From: DGNJ01 sp002388905 | GTDB lineage: Bacteria > Pseudomonadota > Gammaproteobacteria > Pseudomonadales > Porticoccaceae | Reading direction: 5' to 3' | DNA: 64,000 nucleotides | NCBI GenBank assembly: GCA_036843405.1 | Contig: DAITSJ010000003.1 | Location: 124,001 to 188,000 of the forward strand | In this document: one piece after another, positions 27,460 to 34,428 of the stretch | Layout: every line of letters begins with the position of its first letter | Numbering within the stretch: position 1 is the first letter of the stretch | Made by a program: the position numbers and the translations under genes | The notes under the pieces: generated by a model | Told to the model about the DNA's origin: nothing | Databases searched by the model: none | Seen by the model: the letters and a program-made list of their open reading frames with translations, nothing else

Positions 27460-28974
27460 ATGACCGTACGCACCCGTATAGCTCCGTCGCCTACCGGCGA
27501 CCCCCACGTGGGCACCGCCTACGTGGCCCTCTTTAATTTGTGCTTTGCACGACAAAAAGGCGGCGAGTTCATCCTGCGTATCGAGGATACCGACCGGATG
27601 CGCAGTACACCCGAGTCGGAAAAAATGATCCTCGACTCCCTGCGCTGGCTGGGTCTCGACTGGGACGAGGGTCCGGATCGTGGCGGTCCGTGCGGACCCT
27701 ACCGCCAGAGCGAGCGAATGACTGTCTACCAGGACTACGCCCGGGAACTGGTGGAGAAGGGGCACGCCTTTTACTGTTTTGCCACTGCCGAAGAACTCGA
27801 TCAAATGCGGCGGGAACAGATGGCCCGGGGAGAGACGCCCCGCTACGATGGCCGCGGCCTTGCCCTGAGCCAGGAAGAGGTGCGCGCCAGGCTTGAAGCG
27901 GGCGTACCCCATGTGGTGCGCATGAAGGTCCCCGAGGACGGCGTGTGCCGCTTTGAAGACATGCTGAGGGGCACCATCGAGATCCCCTGGTCGCAGGTGG
28001 ATATGCAGGTATTGCTCAAGGCCGACGGCATGCCCACTTATCACCTGGCCAATGTCGTCGACGACCACCTGATGAAGATAAGCCACGTTATCCGCGGCGA
28101 GGAGTGGATCAACTCGGCCCCCAAGCACTTGCTTTTGTACCAGTATTTCGGCTGGCAAATGCCCGAGCTCTGTCACCTGCCGTTGCTGCGCAACCCCGAC
28201 AAGAGCAAGTTAAGCAAGCGCAAGAATCCCACCAGCATCAACTTTTACCGGGATATGGGCTACCTGCCCGAGGCGCTGATCAATTATCTGGGGCGCATGG
28301 GCTGGTCCATGCCCGACGAGGAAGAGAAGTTCACGCTCGACCAGATGCTGGCTCACTTCGATATCAACGATGTCCACCTCGGTGGGCCCGTGTTTGACCG
28401 GGAAAAACTCGACTGGCTGAACGGTCGCTGGATTCGCGAGGAGCTGGATGAAGAGCAATTCGCCGATCGCGTGGCGGCGTGGGCCCTCAATCGGGACAAC
28501 CTGGTCCGGATCATTCCCCTGATCAAGGAGCGGGTGGAAAAGTTTAGCGATATCGCGCCCATGACCGGATTCCTCCTGTCCGGGCTGCCGGCTATCCAGC
28601 CGGCGGATTTCGTCCACAAAAAGCTGGATGAAGAAACGGTGCGCAGGATACTCCAGTTCGCCAACTGGCGACTCGATGGCCTTCGCCACTGGAACAGGGA
28701 TGTGCTTTACATGGAGCTGAACCAGATCGCCGAAGAAATGCATCTCAAACTAAAAGAGTTTCTGTTCCCGCTGTTTGTCGCCATTGCCGGCGCGCCTACT
28801 GCACCGCCCCTGTTCGACGCCATGGTGATCCTCGGTCCGGACATGGTTCGGGCCAGGGTCCGCCACGCTCTCGAAGTGGCGGGGGGCGTTTCCAAAAAGC
28901 AACTGAAAAAGCTTCAGAAAGAGTACGATGAGATCAGCCGGAGCCGTGGCGAGCATTCCGAGGAAAAGAGCTGA
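27460..28974 (+). CDS. gltX: Glutamyl-tRNA synthetase
   Basis: Class I synthetase that charges tRNA-Glu. 504 residues. N-terminal RIAPSPTGDPHVGTAY holds the HIGH-type signature (HVGT, 16-19). FILRIEDTDR is the glutamate-binding segment. KSKLSKRKNPTS is the KMSKS loop. The C-terminal helical anticodon-binding domain is present. The length and FDREKLDWLNGRWIRE pattern fit the canonical discriminating enzyme. It is monocistronic, followed after 7 bases by the tRNA-Ala promoter. Confidence 0.96.
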   Translation: MTVRTRIAPSPTGDPHVGTAYVALFNLCFARQKGGEFILRIEDTDRMRSTPESEKMILDSLRWLGLDWDEGPDRGGPCGPYRQSERMTVYQDYARELVEKGHAFYCFATAEELDQMRREQMARGETPRYDGRGLALSQEEVRARLEAGVPHVVRMKVPEDGVCRFEDMLRGTIEIPWSQVDMQVLLKADGMPTYHLANVVDDHLMKISHVIRGEEWINSAPKHLLLYQYFGWQMPELCHLPLLRNPDKSKLSKRKNPTSINFYRDMGYLPEALINYLGRMGWSMPDEEEKFTLDQMLAHFDINDVHLGGPVFDREKLDWLNGRWIREELDEEQFADRVAAWALNRDNLVRIIPLIKERVEKFSDIAPMTGFLLSGLPAIQPADFVHKKLDEETVRRILQFANWRLDGLRHWNRDVLYMELNQIAEEMHLKLKEFLFPLFVAIAGAPTAPPLFDAMVILGPDMVRARVRHALEVAGGVSKKQLKKLQKEYDEISRSRGEHSEEKS

Positions 28975-28981
28975 CGGGCGC

Positions 28982-29010
28982 TTGACAACATTTGGAGGCG
29001 TACCTAAAAT
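28982..29010 (+). promoter_or_regulatory. Sigma-70 promoter of tRNA-Ala
   Basis: A perfect TTGACA (28982-28987), a 17-base spacer and TAAAAT (29005-29010) end 14 bases before the tRNA. Confidence 0.88.
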
Positions 29011-29024
29011 GCGCGCTTCTTTAC

Positions 29025-29100
29025 GGGGCTATAGCTCAGCTGGGAGAGCGCAACACTGGCAGTGTTGAGGTCGGCGGTTCGATCCCGCCTAGCTCCACCA
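29025..29100 (+). tRNA. tRNA-Ala (anticodon GGC)
   Basis: 76 nt with encoded CCA. The acceptor stem GGGGCTA pairs with TAGCTCC (one G-T). The D-arm is GCTC...GAGC. The anticodon stem CAACA/TGTTG carries loop CTGGCAG with anticodon GGC (reads GCC/GCU). The T-arm is GGCGG-TTCGATC-CCGCC. It has its own promoter and terminator, so it is a single-gene unit. Confidence 0.97.
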
Positions 29101-29105
29101 AACAT

Positions 29106-29140
29106 AAAACCCTCCACACGTCAGTGCGGAGGGTTTTTTT
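29106..29140 (+). terminator. Terminator of the tRNA-Ala unit
   Basis: A hairpin with AAAACCCTCC on the left and GGAGGGTTTT on the right, an imperfect upper stem (one A-C mismatch), then a seven-T run. It starts 6 bases after the tRNA CCA. Confidence 0.88.
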
Positions 29141-29190
29141 GATCCCGTTTCATGCGTCGGGTTTGCCCGGCCTGTCGAGAACTGTTCTGC

Positions 29191-29219
29191 AAAAAAAACG
29201 CCGCGGTTAGGCGGCGTTT
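29191..29219 (-). terminator. Terminator of gltA (minus strand)
   Basis: AAACGCCGC (29196-29204) pairs with GCGGCGTTT (29211-29219), and eight A lie on the plus strand before it. Read on the minus strand this is a 9-bp stem followed by eight T, 17 bases after the gltA stop. Confidence 0.88.
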
Positions 29220-29236
29220 CGGCGTGAGTCTGGCAG

Positions 29237-30520
29237 TTATTTTTTCGCGGGATAATCCCGTTGCTTGTGGCCTTTATACAGCTGCCGTGGCCGTCCGATG
29301 CGGTAGGGATTGCTGATCATTTCATTCCAGTGGGAAATCCATCCCACGGTGCGCCCGGTGGCGAAAATGGCCGTAAACATCTCGGTGGGAATGCCGATGG
29401 CCTTCATGATGATGCCCGAGTAGAAATCCACATTGGGATAAAGTTTTTTCTCGACGAAATAATCGTCTTCCAGGGCGATTTTTTCCAGCCTTTTCGCGAT
29501 TTTGAGCAGGCGATCGTCTTCGAGGCCCAGTTCGCTGAGAACCTCGTCGCAGGTCTTTTTCATGACCTTGGCCCGGGGGTCGAAATTCTTGTAGACCCGA
29601 TGACCGAAGCCCATGAGACGGAAAGGATCGTCTTTATCCTTGGCACGTTTGACGTACTCGTCAATATTTTTTTCGTCGCCGATCTGCTCCAGCATCTCGA
29701 TAACGGCCTGATTCGCGCCCCCGTGGGCGGGGCCCCAGAGGGCGGCGATGCCGGCGGCGATACAGGAGAAGGGGTTGGCGCCGGAGGAGCCGGCGAGCCG
29801 GACCGTGGAAGTTGATGCGTTCTGCTCATGGTCGGCGTGAAGCAGGAAAATCAGATCCATGGCCTTGGCCAGCACGGGGTTGATTTCCTTGTCCTCACAG
29901 GGTGTGCCGAACATCATATGCAGAAAGTTCTCCGCATAGCTTAGCGAGTTGTCCGGGTACATATAGGGCTGGCCGACATAGTGCTTGTGGCACATGGCCG
30001 CGAGGGTGGGCATCTTGGCGATCAGGCGGTGCGCGGTTATCAGCCGGTGGGTCGGGTCGGTGATATCCATGGAATCGTGATAGAAGGAGGACATGGCACC
30101 GACCACGCCGCAGAGCATAGCCATGGGGTGGGCATCGTGACGAAAGCCGGAGAAGAAGTTCTCCAGCGACCGGTTCACCATGGTATGCATGCGGATGATG
30201 TTTTCGAACTCGGTTTTGGTCTTGTCGTCGGGTAGTTCGCCGTTAAGCAGGAGATAGCAGGTTTCCAAGTAGTCCGAGTTGGCTGCCAGTTGTTCGATGG
30301 GATAGCCCCGGTGCAGGAGCACGCCGTTGGCGCCGTCAATGTAGGTGATCTCGCTCTCGCAGGGAGCGGTGGTTGCAAAGCCCGGGTCGAAGGTGAAGTA
30401 ATTGTTGGACAGCAGCGGTGCGATTTCGATGACATCCTGGCCCAGCGTGCCACTTCTTACATTGAGTTCGATAGGCTGTTCATTCCCTTCGATGCTGAGG
30501 GAGGCTTTTCTGTCGGTCAT
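29237..30520 (-). CDS. gltA: Citrate synthase (type II, hexameric)
   Basis: Condenses oxaloacetate and acetyl-CoA, the entry reaction of the TCA cycle. 427 residues, the normal length of the NADH-sensitive Gram-negative enzyme. Catalytic region signatures are visible: LHADHEQNASTSTVR with the catalytic His, GPAHGGANQAV, and MGFGHRVYKNFDPRAK. The C-terminus VGWISHWNEM is conserved. It is divergent from sdhC, the usual gammaproteobacterial layout, with its own promoter and terminator. Confidence 0.97.
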   Translation of the reverse strand: MTDRKASLSIEGNEQPIELNVRSGTLGQDVIEIAPLLSNNYFTFDPGFATTAPCESEITYIDGANGVLLHRGYPIEQLAANSDYLETCYLLLNGELPDDKTKTEFENIIRMHTMVNRSLENFFSGFRHDAHPMAMLCGVVGAMSSFYHDSMDITDPTHRLITAHRLIAKMPTLAAMCHKHYVGQPYMYPDNSLSYAENFLHMMFGTPCEDKEINPVLAKAMDLIFLLHADHEQNASTSTVRLAGSSGANPFSCIAAGIAALWGPAHGGANQAVIEMLEQIGDEKNIDEYVKRAKDKDDPFRLMGFGHRVYKNFDPRAKVMKKTCDEVLSELGLEDDRLLKIAKRLEKIALEDDYFVEKKLYPNVDFYSGIIMKAIGIPTEMFTAIFATGRTVGWISHWNEMISNPYRIGRPRQLYKGHKQRDYPAKK

Positions 30521-30584
30521 GAATATCTCCAGCAGGTCCAGACAGGCGGGTAATAATCCACCGCCGATATAGGTAAGGCGACAA

Positions 30585-30612
30585 ACTATAGCTAGTATAA
30601 GCGGATTGTCAA
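30585..30612 (-). promoter_or_regulatory. gltA promoter
   Basis: On the minus strand TTGACA (30607-30612), a 16-base spacer and TATAGT (30585-30590) lie 65 bases upstream of the gltA start. Confidence 0.82.
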
Positions 30613-30833
30613 TTTCTCGCGGGCTTTCATTAAGGCGTTTCTTTCCCCCTCGCGTTAAGGCGAGAAGGCGCTCAGCCCGGGCAGTATCCGGCTTTCCGTT
30701 CAGCGGCCGGCGCTTTGTGTCCGGGAAACCCGCATGCAGTGAAACCGGGTTCGGGCCATCCCAGCCGGAAAGGAAAAGCCCTCTGTGTTATCTCCCGGGG
30801 AATACGTAATTAAGGATATAAAGAGCGCCTCAA

Positions 30834-30862
30834 TTGTAATTAAGGCTTATAACTCCTATAAT
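30834..30862 (+). promoter_or_regulatory. sdhC promoter
   Basis: TTGTAA (30834-30839), a 17-base spacer and a perfect TATAAT (30857-30862) lie 100 bases before the sdhC start. Confidence 0.75.
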
Positions 30863-30962
30863 CTTTGCCCGTTTTTGACGGTGGATAACCGGCCTCGCTG
30901 TCCGGTGTATTCGTTGCCAAGCCACCTGGTTATGCCCCTTTCAGCTCAGAGGAATGTTAGCC

Positions 30963-31337
30963 GTGAGAAAAGAAAGACCAGTCAACCTGGACATAGGAAC
31001 CATCCGGTTTCCTCTACCCGCCATTGTCTCCATTTTGCACCGCATCTCAGGTGTCATGCTGTTTTTTGTCGCCGGCCTTCTGCTGTGGGTGCTCGATGCG
31101 AGCCTTTCGTCTTCTCAGGGTTTTGCGGATGTCAAGGCGTGTCTGGCGCATCCCGTGACCCAGGTTGTGCTCTGGGGTTCTCTTGCGGCCCTAGGCTATC
31201 ACCTGGTGGCCGGCATCCGGCACCTGATCATGGATATCGGTATCGGTGAGAGTTGGAAGGGCGGCGTCATGGGCGCCCGGCTGGTCTTCGTGGTCTCGGT
31301 AATATTGATTGTTCTCGCAGGAGTTTGGGTATGGTAA
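30963..31337 (+). CDS. sdhC: Succinate dehydrogenase cytochrome b556 subunit
   Basis: Membrane anchor of complex II, contributing to heme b and ubiquinone binding. RPVNLDIGTIRFPLPAIVSILHRISGVMLF is the SdhC start, with the Ser-x-x-His-Arg quinone-site motif. The likely heme His lies in GYHLVAGIRHLIMD. Three hydrophobic helices. GTG 30963 was chosen because AGAGGA lies 10 bases before it; ATG 30954 directly abuts that site. The stop overlaps sdhD. Confidence 0.92.
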   Translation: MRKERPVNLDIGTIRFPLPAIVSILHRISGVMLFFVAGLLLWVLDASLSSSQGFADVKACLAHPVTQVVLWGSLAALGYHLVAGIRHLIMDIGIGESWKGGVMGARLVFVVSVILIVLAGVWVW

Positions 31338-31699
31338 CCAGCGTAACGACTTTGGGGCGCAGCGGCCTCTCCGACTGGCTGATTCAGCGTGTCACTGCCA
31401 TCATCATCGCCGCCTACACCATCTTCATGGTGGGCTACCTGGTGGCCAACCCGGACCTGACTTACGTACAGTGGGTGCAGCTGAACCAGAACAACTGGAT
31501 GCGGATATTCACCCTCTTTACGGCCCTGTCCATAGCGGCTCATGCCTGGATCGGTCTTTGGTCGGTACTGACCGATTACATTACCGTCCGGCTGATGGGA
31601 CCGAAGGCCGTGCCTCTACGGATTGTGCTGGAGCTGGGAATGATCGTGCTTATCCTGGCCTATGTGGTTTGGGCAATTGATATTCTCTGGGGAATCTGA
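31331..31699 (+). CDS. sdhD: Succinate dehydrogenase membrane anchor subunit
   Basis: 122 residues, the second membrane anchor. Three helices; SIAAHAWIGLWSVLTDYI carries the conserved heme-ligand His and the quinone-site Asp-Tyr. The ATG at 31331 follows AGGAG at a normal distance and overlaps the last codons of sdhC. sdhA starts 4 bases later. Confidence 0.92.
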   Translation: MVTSVTTLGRSGLSDWLIQRVTAIIIAAYTIFMVGYLVANPDLTYVQWVQLNQNNWMRIFTLFTALSIAAHAWIGLWSVLTDYITVRLMGPKAVPLRIVLELGMIVLILAYVVWAIDILWGI

Positions 31700-31703
31700 A
31701 TCC

Positions 31704-33476
31704 ATGACTAGTGTAAGAACCATTACTTTTGATGGCGTTATCGTCGGGGGCGGCGGCGCCGGGATGCGTGCCGCGTTGCAATTGGCCCAGTCCGGTTACA
31801 GGACAGCGGTGATTTCCAAGGTGTTTCCCACCCGTTCCCACACCGTTTCGGCCCAGGGCGGGATTACCTGTGCCATCGCCAGCGACGACCCCGAAGACAA
31901 ATGGGAATGGCACATGTACGACACCGTCAAGGGATCCGACTACATCGGTGACCAGGACGCCATCGAATATATGTGCTCCGTGGGGCCGCAGGCGGTATTC
32001 GAGCTGGAGCACATGGGGCTGCCTTTTTCCCGCACCGAAGAGGGACGAATCTATCAGCGCCCCTTTGGCGGTCAGTCCAAGAATTTCGGCGAGGGTGGTC
32101 AGGCCGCCCGCACCTGTGCCGCCGCGGACCGCACCGGGCACGCCCTGTTGCACACCCTGTATCAGGGTAACCTCAAGAACAACACCGTCTTTCTCAACGA
32201 GTGGTTTGCCGTGGACCTGGTCAAGAACCAGGACGGTGCCGTGGTGGGCGTGATTGCCATCGATATGGAGACCGGGGAAACCGTCTATGTGAAGGCCAAG
32301 GCCACGGTTTTTGCCACCGGCGGTGCCGGCCGTATCTATGCCTCCACCACCAATGCCCACATCAACACCGGCGACGGGGTCGGCATGGCCCTGCGCGCCG
32401 GCTTCCCGGTACAGGATATCGAGATGTGGCAGTTCCACCCCACCGGCATCCATGGTGCCGGCGTGCTGGTTACCGAGGGTTGCCGGGGCGAGGGCGGCTA
32501 CCTGATCAACAAGGATGGCGAGCGCTTCATGGAACGTTATGCGCCCAACGCCAAGGACCTTGCCAGCCGCGATGTGGTGGCCCGCTCCATGGTCCTGGAA
32601 ATCCTCGAGGGCCGTGGTTGCGGGCCGGAAGGCGATCACGTCTATCTTAAGCTCGACCACCTGGGCGAGGAAGTACTGCACAGCCGGCTGCCGGGTATCT
32701 GCGAGCTGTCTGAAACATTCGCCCATGCCGATCCGGTCAAGGAGCCGATCCCGGTGGTGCCCACCTGTCACTACATGATGGGCGGTATTCCCACCAATGT
32801 TAATGGCCAGGCCCTGACCGTCGATGCCGATGGCAACGAGAAGGTTATCGATGGCCTCTATGCCTGTGGCGAGGTTGCCTGTGTCTCTGTGCACGGCGCC
32901 AACCGCCTGGGCGGCAACTCGCTGCTCGATCTGGTGGTGTTCGGGCGCGCGTCCGGCCTCTATATTGAGAAGGCGCTGCGCGAAGGCATTGAGTTACGGG
33001 ATGCCACCGACTCCGATGTCGATGCCGCCATGGCGCGTCTCAACAAAATCAATAGCTCCACGGAAGGTGAGCAGGCCGCGGATCTGCGCCGGGAACTGCA
33101 GAATATCATGCAGAACCACTTCGGCGTGTTCCGAAAAGGGGATTTCATGGAAGACGGGATCAGGAAACTGGAAGCCCTGCGTCCCCGCATCGAGAATGTC
33201 CTGCTCACGGATAAAAGCGATGCCTTCAATACCGCGCGGATTGAGAGCCTGGAGTTGCAGAACCTGCTGGAAGTGGCGGAAGCCACGGCATACGCCGCCG
33301 ACCAGCGCAAGGAGAGCCGCGGCGCTCATGCCCGGGAGGATTACCCGGATCGGGACGATGAAAACTGGCTCTGCCACTCCATCTATACCCCCCAGGACAA
33401 GAAGCTCAACAAGCGTCAGGTAAACTTTACTCCCAAAACCCGTCCCGCTTTCGAGCCGAAAGCACGAACCTACTGA
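31704..33476 (+). CDS. sdhA: Succinate dehydrogenase flavoprotein subunit
   Basis: 590 residues. Oxidises succinate with a covalently bound FAD. GVIVGGGGAGMRAAL binds the ADP part of FAD; the Ser-His-Thr of RSHTVSAQGGI is the FAD attachment site. HPTGIHGAGVL and the catalytic Arg region near the middle are conserved, as is GANRLGGNSLLDLVVFG. The ATG at 31704 is the family start. Confidence 0.97.
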   Translation: MTSVRTITFDGVIVGGGGAGMRAALQLAQSGYRTAVISKVFPTRSHTVSAQGGITCAIASDDPEDKWEWHMYDTVKGSDYIGDQDAIEYMCSVGPQAVFELEHMGLPFSRTEEGRIYQRPFGGQSKNFGEGGQAARTCAAADRTGHALLHTLYQGNLKNNTVFLNEWFAVDLVKNQDGAVVGVIAIDMETGETVYVKAKATVFATGGAGRIYASTTNAHINTGDGVGMALRAGFPVQDIEMWQFHPTGIHGAGVLVTEGCRGEGGYLINKDGERFMERYAPNAKDLASRDVVARSMVLEILEGRGCGPEGDHVYLKLDHLGEEVLHSRLPGICELSETFAHADPVKEPIPVVPTCHYMMGGIPTNVNGQALTVDADGNEKVIDGLYACGEVACVSVHGANRLGGNSLLDLVVFGRASGLYIEKALREGIELRDATDSDVDAAMARLNKINSSTEGEQAADLRRELQNIMQNHFGVFRKGDFMEDGIRKLEALRPRIENVLLTDKSDAFNTARIESLELQNLLEVAEATAYAADQRKESRGAHAREDYPDRDDENWLCHSIYTPQDKKLNKRQVNFTPKTRPAFEPKARTY

Positions 33477-33495
33477 TTGCAGGGGTTGATTCGAT

Positions 33496-34200
33496 ATGCT
33501 GAAAGTAAGTATCTACCGCTATAACCCTGAAAGCGACAGCGCGCCGCACATGCAGGATTACGAGATCGACACCGGCGGCAAGGACCTGATGGTGCTTGAC
33601 GTGCTGGAGATGCTCAAGGCGGAGGATCCGACCCTGGCCTACCGCCGCTCCTGCCGGGAAGGTGTGTGTGGCTCCGACGGTATGAACATCTCGGGTAAGA
33701 ATGGGCTCGCCTGCATTACGCCCCTGTCCGAGTGCGTCAAGAACAACAGGCTCGTCATCCGGCCGCTGCCCGGGCTGCCGGTTGTCCGGGACCTGGTTGT
33801 CGATATGGGGCAATTCTACGCCCAGTACGAAAAAGTGCAGCCCTACCTGATCAACCACAATCCGGAACCGGCCATCGAGCGGCTGCAGAGCCCCGAGGAG
33901 CGCGAGAAGCTCGACGGCCTCTACGAGTGCATACTTTGTGCCTGTTGCTCCACGGCCTGCCCGTCGTTCTGGTGGAACCCCGACAAATTCATCGGTCCAG
34001 CGGGCCTGCTGCAAGCCTATCGTTTCCTGGCCGACAGTCGCGATACCGCCACGGAGCAGCGTCTTTCCGATCTGGACGATCCGTTCAGCGTTTTCCGCTG
34101 TCACGGTATCCAGAACTGTGTCGCCGTATGTCCCAAGGGGCTCAATCCCACCCGGGCAATCGGCCACATCCGCCATATGCTGTTGCGTAGCGGTACCTGA
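33496..34200 (+). CDS. sdhB: Succinate dehydrogenase iron-sulfur subunit
   Basis: 234 residues carrying the three clusters between FAD and quinone. The 2Fe-2S ligands are in SCREGVCGSDGMNI and a later Cys (LACITPL). The 4Fe-4S motif is CILCACCSTACPS and the 3Fe-4S motif is CHGIQNCVAVCPKGLNP. The ATG follows AGGGG. Confidence 0.97.
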   Translation: MLKVSIYRYNPESDSAPHMQDYEIDTGGKDLMVLDVLEMLKAEDPTLAYRRSCREGVCGSDGMNISGKNGLACITPLSECVKNNRLVIRPLPGLPVVRDLVVDMGQFYAQYEKVQPYLINHNPEPAIERLQSPEEREKLDGLYECILCACCSTACPSFWWNPDKFIGPAGLLQAYRFLADSRDTATEQRLSDLDDPFSVFRCHGIQNCVAVCPKGLNPTRAIGHIRHMLLRSGT

Positions 34201-34336
34201 ACCTGAACCCTGGCTTCAGCCATTGTTGTAATCCGGGGTAGTCGGGGCGGACTTTCGTCGTTTCCGGCAACCCGGACTGGCTCCACCCGTGCATTATCTC
34301 TTGCCGGGCTGTAAGATTTGACTGCCACGACGGCTT

Positions 34337-34366
34337 GATACCGCTGCAGCGATCCGCAGCGGTATC
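34337..34366. other. Perfect 11-bp inverted repeat between sdhB and sucA
   Basis: GATACCGCTGC (34337-34347) pairs with GCAGCGGTATC (34356-34366) around an 8-base loop. No T run follows, so it is not a standard terminator. It lies in the 228-base sdhB-sucA gap, which otherwise shows no clear promoter. It could be an mRNA-stability or processing element, or a protein-binding palindrome. Confidence 0.7.
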
Positions 34367-34428
34367 GCTATGATGGTATGAAAGAGGTTTGAACTAAATT
34401 TTCCTTAACGCAATGACGGGACGTTAGG

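Larger units (their letters stand above)
30521..30962. other. gltA-sdhC divergent control region
   Basis: 442 bases with no convincing gene; the one open frame here (30606-30809) looks non-coding. It holds the gltA promoter near its left edge and the sdhC promoter near its right. The repeated element TTAAGGCG occurs at about 30632 and 30654, and ATTAAGG recurs at about 30810 and 30840. This region probably binds regulators of the TCA cycle, but no known operator is clear. Confidence 0.6.

Noticed and set aside
30606..31249. Small genes in the gltA-sdhC control region
   Set aside because: The open frames (30606-30809, 30785-31249) run across promoter sequence or out of frame through sdhC and have no domain or ribosome site.
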